Assembly (NCBI GenBank): GCA_900315675.1
Contig: OMZY01000011.1
Coordinates: 33,713-97,712, forward strand
DNA: 64,000 nt
DNA from: an uncultured Eubacteriales bacterium
GTDB taxonomy: Bacteria > Bacillota > Clostridia > Christensenellales > Aristaeellaceae
Direction: 5' to 3'
The translations under genes and the position numbers were made by a program. Under the pieces are notes generated by a model. It was given only the letters and a program-made list of their open reading frames with translations. It was not told where the DNA came from and ran no database searches. This document shows positions 16,644 through 24,977 of the stretch, piece by piece (position 1 is the stretch's first letter; every line of letters starts with the position of its first letter).

Positions 16644-18121
16644 AATCCGCTACGAAAATTGCATTTGCGGTTCTGATGGTCATTACCCTCCTGGCGATGT
16701 TCCTGCCGATTGCCCAGTTCCGGGAAAACACTGCCGGCGCACTGTCGGGCGATATCGAGAAGCAGCAGGGCAAGGTGGACAGCGCCCAGACCCAGCTGCA
16801 GCGCTGGATTGACGGCGGCAAAAAGAGTGAAGCAGACATTGAAAAGCAGCGCAAGAAAGTCCAGAAGGAACAGGACAAGCTGGACGCGCTGCTTGCGCAG
16901 CAGGCGGAAGCCAGCAGCGCCGGCGGAGAAAGCCTGGGCTATTCTTTCCTGCCCGGACAGCTGCCTGCCGAACTGGAAATTGACCAGAGCGTGATCAATC
17001 AGTATAAGCTGTATGATACCAACTTCCCGGCGTATTACACATGCGTCTGGGTAGCGTTCGCCATGATCGCGATTGCGCTGATCCTGGTGATGCTGACAGG
17101 AAACAAACCGGTCAGCAAACTCTACACCTTTGCGAGCTTTGCCCATCTGATCGGTATCATCCTGATCATCTATAACCTGCTCCGGCTGGGCGCTTTTCCG
17201 ATCAAGCTTCCTTATGCCAACGCGGAGATCAGCGGCCTCGTTGCCGCCCTGCTCGTGGCTTGCCCGATCGTGGCGTTTGCGATGCATATTTCCTCCGTCC
17301 ATAACAGCAAACGGAGCATGATCTACGTGTTCTGCACGGTGCTGAGCCTGCTGGCGATTGTTCCCTTCTGGATGATGATCGTGAATGCGACCCGCTCCAG
17401 CCAGGATATTCAGCGGAGTGTCAGCCTGATTCCCGGCAACTTTGTGGGAAGCAACTGGCAGGTGCTGACCAGTAAGAACTGGAACGTGGCCACCGGTTTC
17501 CGGAACAGCGCGATTATCGCCTTCGGTTCCACGATCCTCTCTGTATACTTCTCCGCCATGACGGCGTATGGCTTCAAGGTTTATCAGTTCAAGGGCAACA
17601 AGTTCCTGTATGCTGTGGTGATGGCGATTATCATGATCCCCGGACAGGTTACCGGTACCGGTTTCTTCATGTTCATGTATCAGATCGGCATGACCAACAA
17701 TCTGCTGGCCCTGATTATCCCCTCCATCGCGGCTGCGGCGACCGTCTTCTTCTTCCGGCAGTACCTGGAAGCCAACTTCCAGATCTCCCTGGTGGAAGCA
17801 GCCCGGATTGACGGCTGCGGAGAGTTCAGTATCTTCAACAGGATTGTTATTCCGATCATGATCCCCGCTATGGCGACCATGGGTATCATGGCCATGATCG
17901 GTGCCTGGAACAACTACCTGACCCCCCTGATGCTGCTGTCCGATTCCAGCCTGAAGACCCTGCCGATGATGGTTCAGGAATTGCGTGGCGATATCTACCG
18001 CACAGAGTACGGTTCCATCTACCTGGGCCTGACCCTGACGGCGGCGCCGCTGCTGATCGTGTACTTTGCCTTCAGCAAGTACATTATCGCGGGCGTTGCA
18101 CTGGGCGGCGTCAAGGAATAA
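16640..18121 (+). CDS. Sugar ABC transporter permease (MalG-like) with N-terminal extension
   Basis: A 493-residue permease; the family is usually about 280. The canonical part begins near residue 225 (RSMIYVFCTVLSLLAIVPFW) and has the EAA motif EAARIDGCGEFSIFNRIVIP. The additional N-terminal 220 residues hold a first helix (about 7-25), a charged heptad-like segment of about 65 residues (DIEKQQGKVDSAQTQLQ and onward) that should be a coiled coil outside the cytoplasm, and three more helices (about 130-150, 158-182, 190-212). The reading is continuous, with normal codon use throughout, so it is a genuine fusion. The coiled coil might contact the binding protein. Confidence 0.9.
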   Translation: MKSATKIAFAVLMVITLLAMFLPIAQFRENTAGALSGDIEKQQGKVDSAQTQLQRWIDGGKKSEADIEKQRKKVQKEQDKLDALLAQQAEASSAGGESLGYSFLPGQLPAELEIDQSVINQYKLYDTNFPAYYTCVWVAFAMIAIALILVMLTGNKPVSKLYTFASFAHLIGIILIIYNLLRLGAFPIKLPYANAEISGLVAALLVACPIVAFAMHISSVHNSKRSMIYVFCTVLSLLAIVPFWMMIVNATRSSQDIQRSVSLIPGNFVGSNWQVLTSKNWNVATGFRNSAIIAFGSTILSVYFSAMTAYGFKVYQFKGNKFLYAVVMAIIMIPGQVTGTGFFMFMYQIGMTNNLLALIIPSIAAAATVFFFRQYLEANFQISLVEAARIDGCGEFSIFNRIVIPIMIPAMATMGIMAMIGAWNNYLTPLMLLSDSSLKTLPMMVQELRGDIYRTEYGSIYLGLTLTAAPLLIVYFAFSKYIIAGVALGGVKE

Positions 18122-18140
18122 TCTCCATAAAGCATCCCCG

Positions 18141-18173
18141 GCTCCCCTCACAGTATGTGAGGGGAGCTTTTTT
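18141..18173 (+). terminator. Terminator of the first sugar importer operon
   Basis: A perfect 12-bp stem (18141-18152 with 18156-18167) is followed by six Ts. Confidence 0.95.
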
Positions 18174-18280
18174 GCTGTCGGTCCGTGATCCAGGATGAAC
18201 AGTCCGGATGCGGCAGGCCTTGATACAAAACGGCTTGTGGCCGAAGCATGAAATGTATTCTGAAATATGTCCAAATTCTA

Positions 18281-18309
18281 TTGACAAGAACTGATCAGTC
18301 GGTTAGAAT
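18281..18309 (+). promoter_or_regulatory. Promoter of the second sugar importer operon with internal palindrome
   Basis: TTGACA (18281-18286), 17 bases, and TAGAAT (18304-18309). The spacer contains a perfect 10-bp palindrome, ACTGATCAGT (18290-18299), a likely repressor site. The remainder of the 344-base gap, 18174-18280, shows nothing I recognise. Confidence 0.75.
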
Positions 18310-18320
18310 CAATTTGTCAT

Positions 18321-18334
18321 CGGGAACGTTTTCA
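18321..18334 (+). promoter_or_regulatory. Catabolite-response-element-like site
   Basis: CGGGAACGTTTTCA starts about 12 bases past the -10 box. It matches the 3' half and the central CG of the cre consensus but deviates in the 5' half. Binding there would act as a roadblock. Confidence 0.35.
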
Positions 18335-18465
18335 ATAACCATTAATCACAAACAATACATATACAATACATAAAAATGACAATTATTTATAAAGGGATTA
18401 AAACGGCGGAGATCCGTTTTAACAGGCGGTCATTGACTGCTAAATAATGAAGGAGGGTTTATCCC

Positions 18466-19698
18466 ATGAAGAAACTTATTGCTATCGTGCTGACCCTGGC
18501 GATGATGCTGACGGCCGTTTCTGCGCTGGCAGACATCGTAATCGTCCAGAACAAGGTTGAAATTACCTCCCAGATGGAAGATTTCGCCAAGCTGTATGAG
18601 GAAAAGACCGGCGTACCGGTGAAAGTCATCACCGGCGGCGGATCCTCCGATTACAACACCGTGCTGAAGGCTGAAATGCAGTCCGGCCGCGAACCTGACA
18701 TCTTCGTCATCGAAGGCCCCAGCAGCTATGAGCTGTGGAAGGACAAGATCGCGGATCAGACCGGCGCGGAATGGACCCAGTACACCGCTGCCGCCTACAT
18801 GGTGGACGGCAAGGCTGTCGGTTTCCCGGTAGCCGTGGAAGGCTACGGCCTGGCGTACAACAAGAGCATCCTGGACAAGGCCGGGATCGACCCCGCCACC
18901 CTGACCACCTATGACGCCTATGCCGCCGCGTTCGAAAAGCTGGACAGCATGAAGGCGGAGCTGGGCCTGGATATGGTCGTTTCCATGGTGGCCGGTACCA
19001 CCACCGGTATGACCTGGGTTACCGGTCTGCATAACTTCAACGTTTACCTCACCGTGGGCAATGAACGGAACGACACCACCTACATCGACCAGGTGCTGGA
19101 AGGCAAGGTGGATGAGGAACGGTTCCATCAGTACTGCCAGTACGTGGCGCTGATCTTCAAGTACAGCGATCCCGACATGCTGCTGAACGGCACTCAGGAC
19201 AGCCAGCTGGCCGCTTTCGCCAACGGCAAGGCCGCCTTCTATCATCAGGGCAACTGGATGGATCCGGCCCTGGTGGCGCTGAATCCTGATTTCGAAATCG
19301 CCTACGCGCCCCATGCTTTCCTGCATGAGGAAACCGACGGCATCCTGGTCAATCCTCCGTCCTGGTACGTGATCAACGAGAACGGCAACAAGGACGAAGC
19401 CCTGGCCTACCTGAACTTCCTGGCCACCTCTGAAGAAGGCGCTGACTACATGGTCAACAAGGCTGCCATGGTGCCCGCGTTCACCAATGTGACGCTGACT
19501 CCTTCCGCCCCGCTGTCCAAGTCCGTTATGGAATGGAACGCCGCCGGCAAGACCTATGACTGGCAGCAGTACAAGCTTCCCGATGGCTTCGGCATGGGCA
19601 CCCTCGGCCAGATCTACGAGCTGCTGGCTTCCGGCGCGATCGATGTGGACACCTTCGAAACCATGATGAAGGACGCGATTGCCGGCATTGCCAAGTAA
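18466..19698 (+). CDS. Sugar ABC transporter substrate-binding protein
   Basis: A 410-residue binding protein. The signal peptide (residues 1-22, ending VSALA) has no cysteine, so the protein is not a lipoprotein. Family signs are the REPDIFVIEGPSS hinge region, GFPVAVEGYGLAYNKSI, and GKAAFYHQGNW, typical of maltose- and oligosaccharide-type binding proteins. With a GH13 alpha-glucosidase in the same operon, an alpha-glucoside is the probable ligand. GGAGGG lies before the start. Confidence 0.93.
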   Translation: MKKLIAIVLTLAMMLTAVSALADIVIVQNKVEITSQMEDFAKLYEEKTGVPVKVITGGGSSDYNTVLKAEMQSGREPDIFVIEGPSSYELWKDKIADQTGAEWTQYTAAAYMVDGKAVGFPVAVEGYGLAYNKSILDKAGIDPATLTTYDAYAAAFEKLDSMKAELGLDMVVSMVAGTTTGMTWVTGLHNFNVYLTVGNERNDTTYIDQVLEGKVDEERFHQYCQYVALIFKYSDPDMLLNGTQDSQLAAFANGKAAFYHQGNWMDPALVALNPDFEIAYAPHAFLHEETDGILVNPPSWYVINENGNKDEALAYLNFLATSEEGADYMVNKAAMVPAFTNVTLTPSAPLSKSVMEWNAAGKTYDWQQYKLPDGFGMGTLGQIYELLASGAIDVDTFETMMKDAIAGIAK

Positions 19699-19715
19699 TC
19701 ACGAATCTTTTCCCC

Positions 19716-19756
19716 GGGGATGGTTCCGGAGGCTCCTCCGGCGCCATCCCCTTTTT
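19716..19756 (+). terminator. Intercistronic terminator after the second binding protein
   Basis: GGGGATGG (19716-19723) pairs with CCATCCCC (19744-19751), with an inner CCGGAGG/CCTCCGG helix, and is followed by five Ts. No new promoter is obvious before the permeases, so it probably leaks and sets the binding-protein to permease ratio. Confidence 0.8.
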
Positions 19757-19812
19757 CAGCAATCAGGACAGCAGAAAAGCTGCCCGTTCATTAAAACAAC
19801 GGGAGGGATTCC

Positions 19813-20712
19813 ATGACCAGCAGACAAAAGCGGAAGCTGACAGAATTTCTGTTCCTGCTCCCCACGCTGATCGCCTTTCTGATGGTGATCATCATCCCCT
19901 TCATCTTTGGTATTTATTACTCCTTCACTGACTGGCAGGGGACCGGCGCGGTTTCCCAGTCCGTCGGGTTTGCGAACTACCGGGCGATCTTCCAGGAGCC
20001 GGGCTTCCTGCATTCCTTCCTGGTGACGCTGCTCTTTACGGTGCTGAATATCATCACCGTGAACGTGGTTGCTTTTGTGATCTCCCTGCTGGTAACCAGC
20101 GAGATCCGGGGACGGAATGTTTACCGGGCAGGTTTCTTCGTACCGAACCTGATCGGCGGTATCGTTCTGGGCCTGGTATGGCAGTTTATTTTCTCCAATA
20201 TCCTGCCGTCCATCGGACAGAGCCTCGGCCTGTCCACGCTGAGCAAATCCCTGATTTCCAACAAGGATACGGTCATGATTACCCTGGTTACGGTCAATAC
20301 CTGGCAGTATGCCGGCTATATCATGCTGATTTATGTGGCGGCCATTCAGGGAATCTCCAAATCGGTCATGGAAGCCGCGGAAGTGGACGGAGCACGCTAC
20401 TGGACCCGGGTCAGAAAGATCCAGATCCCGCTGATGGCCAACGCGTTCACGATCTCCCTGTTCCTGACGCTGACCAACTCCTTCAAAATGTACGATGTGA
20501 ACGTGGCCCTGACAAACGGCGGCCCGGTATCCATCTTTATGATGAAGCCGGTGCAGGCGTCCGAGCTGCTGGCCCTGAACATCTACAATACCGCGTTCAA
20601 ATATAACAACATGGCGCAGGGCCAGGCCAAGGCTGTGATTTTCTTCATCGTCCTGACGATCTTCTCTGTGATCCAGGTTACCTGGAACAAGAGCAAGGAG
20701 GTGGAGGCATAA
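19813..20712 (+). CDS. Sugar ABC transporter permease (MalF-like)
   Basis: A 299-residue, six-helix permease of normal length. The first helix covers about residues 10-33 (FLFLLPTLIAFLMVII). The EAA loop reads EAAEVDGARYWTRVRKIQIP at about 191-210. It forms the channel with the next gene product. A GGGAGG site precedes the ATG. Its TAA shares a base with the next start (TAATG), so the pair is translationally coupled. Confidence 0.95.
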   Translation: MTSRQKRKLTEFLFLLPTLIAFLMVIIIPFIFGIYYSFTDWQGTGAVSQSVGFANYRAIFQEPGFLHSFLVTLLFTVLNIITVNVVAFVISLLVTSEIRGRNVYRAGFFVPNLIGGIVLGLVWQFIFSNILPSIGQSLGLSTLSKSLISNKDTVMITLVTVNTWQYAGYIMLIYVAAIQGISKSVMEAAEVDGARYWTRVRKIQIPLMANAFTISLFLTLTNSFKMYDVNVALTNGGPVSIFMMKPVQASELLALNIYNTAFKYNNMAQGQAKAVIFFIVLTIFSVIQVTWNKSKEVEA

Positions 20713-21611
20713 TGGCAAAGCAGGCTGCTGCCCCCATTGAACGGATGGCGGGTTACAAACCCCATAACGGCCGCAAGATTGCGCTGGAAATCGTGACCTT
20801 CCTCCTCTTTGTCCTCTTCATGATGCCCTTTGTCATCGTGGTGTTCAACTCCATGCGGACGAACCAGGACATCATCAATGCCCCGGTGGGAGTGCCGACG
20901 GATATCGGGCAGATCGGACGGAACGTCGCGGAAATCTGGAACAATCCGAACTTCAATTTCCTCTCGGCACTGCGTGACTCTGTGATCATCACCGTGATCT
21001 CCCTGGCTGTGATTTCGATCTTCTCTTCCATGGCGGCATGGGTGCTGGTGCGGAACAAAACCCGGTGGTCCAACCTGCTCTTTATGAGCTATGTGGCAGC
21101 CATGGTGATTCCGTTCCAGGTAGTCATGTTCCCCCTGCTGACCTGGTTCAAGAGCGTGGGAGATTTCCTGGGCATTCCGATGCTCCGGTCCTACCAGGGC
21201 ATCATCTTCGCCTACCTGGGCTTCGGCGAGGCCATGTCGATCTTCATTTTCCACGGCTTCATCAAGGGCGTGCCGCTGGAACTGGAGGAAGCGGCGGATA
21301 TCGACGGCTGCTCCCGGGCGGGCACTTTCTTCCGGATTGTGCTGCCGCTGCTCCAGCCGGTGTTTGTGACGGTCCTGGTGCTTAACGGCCTGTGGATCTG
21401 GAACGACTACCTGCTGCCTCTGCTGGTGCTCGGTGCCAGCGGCAATATCCGGACCATCCCTCTGGCGGTGCAGGGCTTCAACGGCGCCTATGTGAAGCAG
21501 TGGCATCTGATTATGACCTCGACGCTGCTGGCTATGCTGCCGATCGTGATCCTGTACCTTTTCGCCCAGAAGTATATTGTCCAGGGCATGGTGGACGGGT
21601 CCATCAAGTAA
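20712..21611 (+). CDS. Sugar ABC transporter permease (MalG-like)
   Basis: A 299-residue permease of normal size with six helices, unlike the enlarged counterpart in the first operon. The EAA motif is EAADIDGCSRAGTFFRIVLP near residues 193-212, and the family's NGLWIWNDYLLPLL stretch follows. Its ribosome site (AGGAGGTGGAGG) lies within the end of the preceding gene. The energising ATPase must come from another locus. Confidence 0.95.
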   Translation: MAKQAAAPIERMAGYKPHNGRKIALEIVTFLLFVLFMMPFVIVVFNSMRTNQDIINAPVGVPTDIGQIGRNVAEIWNNPNFNFLSALRDSVIITVISLAVISIFSSMAAWVLVRNKTRWSNLLFMSYVAAMVIPFQVVMFPLLTWFKSVGDFLGIPMLRSYQGIIFAYLGFGEAMSIFIFHGFIKGVPLELEEAADIDGCSRAGTFFRIVLPLLQPVFVTVLVLNGLWIWNDYLLPLLVLGASGNIRTIPLAVQGFNGAYVKQWHLIMTSTLLAMLPIVILYLFAQKYIVQGMVDGSIK

Positions 21612-21684
21612 TCATCGGTCTTCTTCGGCGGGCTGTGTGTTCAGCCTGCCGTTTTTCACTCTGACAGCAATGAGGTGATCCGCT

Positions 21685-23364
21685 ATGAACAATGAAAAAC
21701 GCGTCTGGTGGAAGGAAGCGGTGGTCTATCAGATTTATCCCCGGAGCTTTGCGGATTCAAACGGCGACGGAATCGGGGATCTGAACGGGATTACGGCGCA
21801 TCTGGACTACCTGAAGAACCTGGGAATCGATGTGATCTGGGTTTCCCCGGTCTATGCTTCCCCGAACCATGACAACGGCTATGACATCTCCGACTACCGG
21901 GCCATTATGAAGGAATTCGGCACGATGGAGGATTTCGACCGGATGCTGGAAGGAATCCATGCCCGGGGAATGAAACTGGTGATGGACCTGGTGGCCAACC
22001 ACTCCTCGGATGAGCATGCCTGGTTTGTGGAAAGCCGGAAGGGGAAGGACAATCCCTACCGGGATTACTACATCTGGCAGGACGGAAAGAACGGCGGACC
22101 GCCCAACAACTGGGGCTCCTGCTTTTCCGGCTCCGCCTGGGAGAAGGATGAGGCCAGCGGCCAGTATTACCTGCACCTGTTTACCAAAGAACAGCCGGAC
22201 CTGAACTGGGCCAATCCGAAGGTCCGGGAGGGCGTGTTTGATATGATGCGCTGGTGGTGCGACAAGGGTGTGGACGGCTGGCGCATGGACGTGATCAGCA
22301 TGATCGGCAAGGAGAATTATGACGACGGTCCGGTGGCACCCGGCGCGCTGTACGGAAGCTTTGAGCCTTCCTGCCAGCACACGGAAACCACGCACCGCTA
22401 TCTGCGGGAGATGCGCCGGGAGGTGCTGGACAGGTATAACCTGCTGACGGTGGGTGAAGCCGGCGGAACCGTGGAGGGCGCGATCCGGTATGCCAACGAG
22501 GACGGATCGGAGCTGGACATGATCTTCTCCTTTGAACACAATGACGGACTGAATGACGGCACGGAACTGGGCAAGTGGAGCGATCACGGCGCGCCGCTGA
22601 AGGATGTTCGGGCGGCCTTCAACCGCTGGCAGACGGGACTGCAGGGGAAAGCCTGGAATACGGTGTACCTGGGGAACCATGACCAGCCCCGGCAGGTCAG
22701 CCGGTACGGCAACGACAGTGAGCTTTTCCGGGCCGTCAGCGCCAAGATGCTGGCCACCATGATCCATATGATGCGGGGAACGCCCTATGTGTACCAGGGA
22801 GAGGAGCTGGGCATGACCAACGCCTACTTTACCCGCCTGGATCAGTACGAGGATGTGGAAGTGCATAATGCCTGGCACCAGTGGGTGGAATCCGGCCTGG
22901 TGGACGGCCAGGACATGATGCGCTGGTTTGCCCGGATTGCCCGGGATAACGCCCGGACGCCCATGCAGTGGAACGCGGAGAAAAATGCCGGCTTTACCAC
23001 CGGAACCCCGTGGCTGCCGGTCACCGGGAATTATCCGATCATCAACGCGGAACGGGAGGTCAATGATCCGGACAGCGTATATCACTATTACCGGAAACTG
23101 ATCGAACTGCGTCATCAGTATCCGATCGTTGTGTACGGTGAATTTGTCCCTCTGCTGGAGGAAGATCCGGATGTATATGCCTATGCCCGCGTGCTGGACG
23201 GGCAGCGCCTGACGGTGCTGCTGAACTGGACCGACAGAACGGTAGCCTGCCCCCTGGCCGGAGAACTGACAGGGCAGGAACTGATTTCCAATTATCCGAC
23301 GCATCAGGCCGGTAAGCTGCAGCCTTATGAGGCAAGGGTGATCCTGAACAAGGGCATAAGCTGA
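21685..23364 (+). CDS. Alpha-glucosidase, GH13 (oligo-1,6-glucosidase type)
   Basis: A 559-residue cytosolic enzyme, the usual length of GH13 subfamily 31. Catalytic residues: nucleophile Asp202 in GWRMDVIS, acid/base Glu258 in VGEAGG, and Asp333 in NHDQPR. The N-terminus shows the Ca-site-like DSNGDGIGDL. The residue after the nucleophile is Val203; in this subfamily Val there goes with alpha-1,6 specificity (isomaltase) and Thr with alpha-1,4 (maltase). The enzyme therefore probably splits isomalto-oligosaccharides or panose-like sugars imported by the three preceding gene products. It is last in the operon. Confidence 0.95.
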   Translation: MNNEKRVWWKEAVVYQIYPRSFADSNGDGIGDLNGITAHLDYLKNLGIDVIWVSPVYASPNHDNGYDISDYRAIMKEFGTMEDFDRMLEGIHARGMKLVMDLVANHSSDEHAWFVESRKGKDNPYRDYYIWQDGKNGGPPNNWGSCFSGSAWEKDEASGQYYLHLFTKEQPDLNWANPKVREGVFDMMRWWCDKGVDGWRMDVISMIGKENYDDGPVAPGALYGSFEPSCQHTETTHRYLREMRREVLDRYNLLTVGEAGGTVEGAIRYANEDGSELDMIFSFEHNDGLNDGTELGKWSDHGAPLKDVRAAFNRWQTGLQGKAWNTVYLGNHDQPRQVSRYGNDSELFRAVSAKMLATMIHMMRGTPYVYQGEELGMTNAYFTRLDQYEDVEVHNAWHQWVESGLVDGQDMMRWFARIARDNARTPMQWNAEKNAGFTTGTPWLPVTGNYPIINAEREVNDPDSVYHYYRKLIELRHQYPIVVYGEFVPLLEEDPDVYAYARVLDGQRLTVLLNWTDRTVACPLAGELTGQELISNYPTHQAGKLQPYEARVILNKGIS

Positions 23365-23392
23365 CCGGAAGAAAAAATCACACAGGATCAGA

Positions 23393-23424
23393 CACCCGCC
23401 GGAACCTCCGGCGGGTGCTTTTTT
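23393..23424 (+). terminator. Terminator of the second sugar importer operon
   Basis: An 11-bp stem (23393-23403 with 23407-23417) is followed by a six-T run. Confidence 0.95.
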
Positions 23425-23495
23425 GCGCAAAAATGAAAAAGAAATGCAAAAATGTAAATAAACACGAAAAACGCAAAAGAATGTGAGCCGGTCTC

Positions 23496-23524
23496 TTGAA
23501 AAAGTAATGTTTAGACGGTACAAT
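23496..23524 (+). promoter_or_regulatory. Promoter of the GH1 gene
   Basis: TTGAAA (23496-23501), 17 bases, and TACAAT (23519-23524), 34 bases upstream of the ATG. Confidence 0.78.
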
Positions 23525-23558
23525 AGTCCAGATTTGTTTAAAAAAGGAGACTGTTTGA

Positions 23559-24917
23559 ATGAGTTTTCCGAAGAATTTTATCTGGGGCACCGCAACAGCC
23601 TCGTTTCAGATAGAAGGCGCATGGGATGAGGATGGGAAAAGCCCGAGCAACTGGGACGAATTCTGCGAGCAGCCAGACGCAATCAGCGATCACTCCAACG
23701 GCAGGATCGCCTGTGACCACTATCACCGTTTCCGGGAAGACGTGGCCCTGATGGCGGCCCATGGTATCCGGAATTACCGCTTCTCTGTTTCCTGGCCGCG
23801 GATTCTGCCGGAGGGAACCGGCAAGGTGAACGAAGCGGGCGTCGCTTTCTATAACCAGCTGATTGACTGCCTGCTGGAAAACGGGATCCGTCCCTGGATG
23901 ACCATCTATCACTGGGATATGCCCGCCTGCCTGGAAAAGAAGGGCGGCTGGGTCAGCGAACAGATGCCGGACTGGTTTGCGGAATATACCGGTGTGCTGG
24001 CAGACCGTTTCGGGGACCGGGTGAAGGACTTCTTCACCATCAACGAACCCCAGTGCATTATTGGCCTGGGCTATATGACCGGCGGATTTGCGCCGGGGCT
24101 GAAGCTGGGGCTGAAGGAACAGGTAACCGCCTGCCATAACCTGCTGAAAAGCCATGGCCGCGCCTGCCAGGTGCTGCGGGAAAAAGTAAAGGACGTCCGG
24201 ATCGGCTACGCGCCCTGCGGCGGCGTGGTGATCCCGAAGGACGAAAACAATCCCGCGGACGTGGAAGCTGCGCGGAAAGCCTATTTTACCGTGGAGAAGA
24301 GCAGCCCCGCTTTCTCCGTGGCCTGGTTCAGCGATCCGGTGGTCCTGGGGAAATATCCGGAAGACGGCCTGAAGTATTTCGGGCAGTATCTGCCGGAGGG
24401 CTGGCAGGAGGACCTGAAGCTGATCTGCCAGAAGCTGGATTTCTACGCCCAGAATATCTATGAAGGACGGGAAGTCCGCGCGGCGGAAAATGAAGACGGG
24501 TATGAAACAGTACCGTACCCGGCGGGCCATCCCCGGACGGCCTGCGGCTGGCCTGTGACGCCCCGCGCCCTGTACTGGGGACCGCGCTATCTCTGGGAGC
24601 GGTATCAGGTACCGTTCCTCATCAGTGAGAACGGTATGTCCAGCCATGACTGCGTGATGCTGGACGGGAAAGTGCATGATCCGCACCGGATTGACTACCT
24701 GCACCGCTACATCCGGGAATACCGGCGCGCGGGAGAGGACGGCGTGGACATCCGCGGCTATTTCTGCTGGAGCCTGATGGACAACTTCGAATGGGCCAGG
24801 GGTTATTCCGAACGCTTTGGCCTGGTGTATGTGGATTACCCGACCGGCAAGCGCATCCCCAAGGACAGCCTTGCCTGGTATGTGGAGACGGTCCGCACCA
24901 ACGGCGAAAACCTGTAA
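23559..24917 (+). CDS. Beta-glucosidase, GH1
   Basis: A 452-residue cytosolic (beta/alpha)8 enzyme of standard length. The N-terminal signature FIWGTATASFQIEGAW is intact. Acid/base Glu163 is in TINEPQ and the nucleophile Glu357 in ISENGMS. It hydrolyses cellobiose-like or aryl beta-glucosides. The C-terminal region that binds phosphate in 6-phospho-glucosidases is not evident (WSLMDNFEWARGYSERFGL is the usual glucosidase form), fitting ABC rather than PTS uptake. AAAGGAG precedes the start. It is monocistronic, with its own promoter and terminator. Confidence 0.95.
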   Translation: MSFPKNFIWGTATASFQIEGAWDEDGKSPSNWDEFCEQPDAISDHSNGRIACDHYHRFREDVALMAAHGIRNYRFSVSWPRILPEGTGKVNEAGVAFYNQLIDCLLENGIRPWMTIYHWDMPACLEKKGGWVSEQMPDWFAEYTGVLADRFGDRVKDFFTINEPQCIIGLGYMTGGFAPGLKLGLKEQVTACHNLLKSHGRACQVLREKVKDVRIGYAPCGGVVIPKDENNPADVEAARKAYFTVEKSSPAFSVAWFSDPVVLGKYPEDGLKYFGQYLPEGWQEDLKLICQKLDFYAQNIYEGREVRAAENEDGYETVPYPAGHPRTACGWPVTPRALYWGPRYLWERYQVPFLISENGMSSHDCVMLDGKVHDPHRIDYLHRYIREYRRAGEDGVDIRGYFCWSLMDNFEWARGYSERFGLVYVDYPTGKRIPKDSLAWYVETVRTNGENL

Positions 24918-24926
24918 GAACTGAAA

Positions 24927-24960
24927 AACCTTCCCGGCAGTATACCGGGAAGGTTTTTTT
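24927..24960. terminator. Terminator between the GH1 and epimerase genes, likely bidirectional
   Basis: An 11-bp stem (24927-24937 with 24945-24955) has a long T run on the plus side and TTTTT on the minus side. It lies between two converging genes. Confidence 0.9.
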
Positions 24961-24977
24961 GTATTGCTTTCCGCCGG

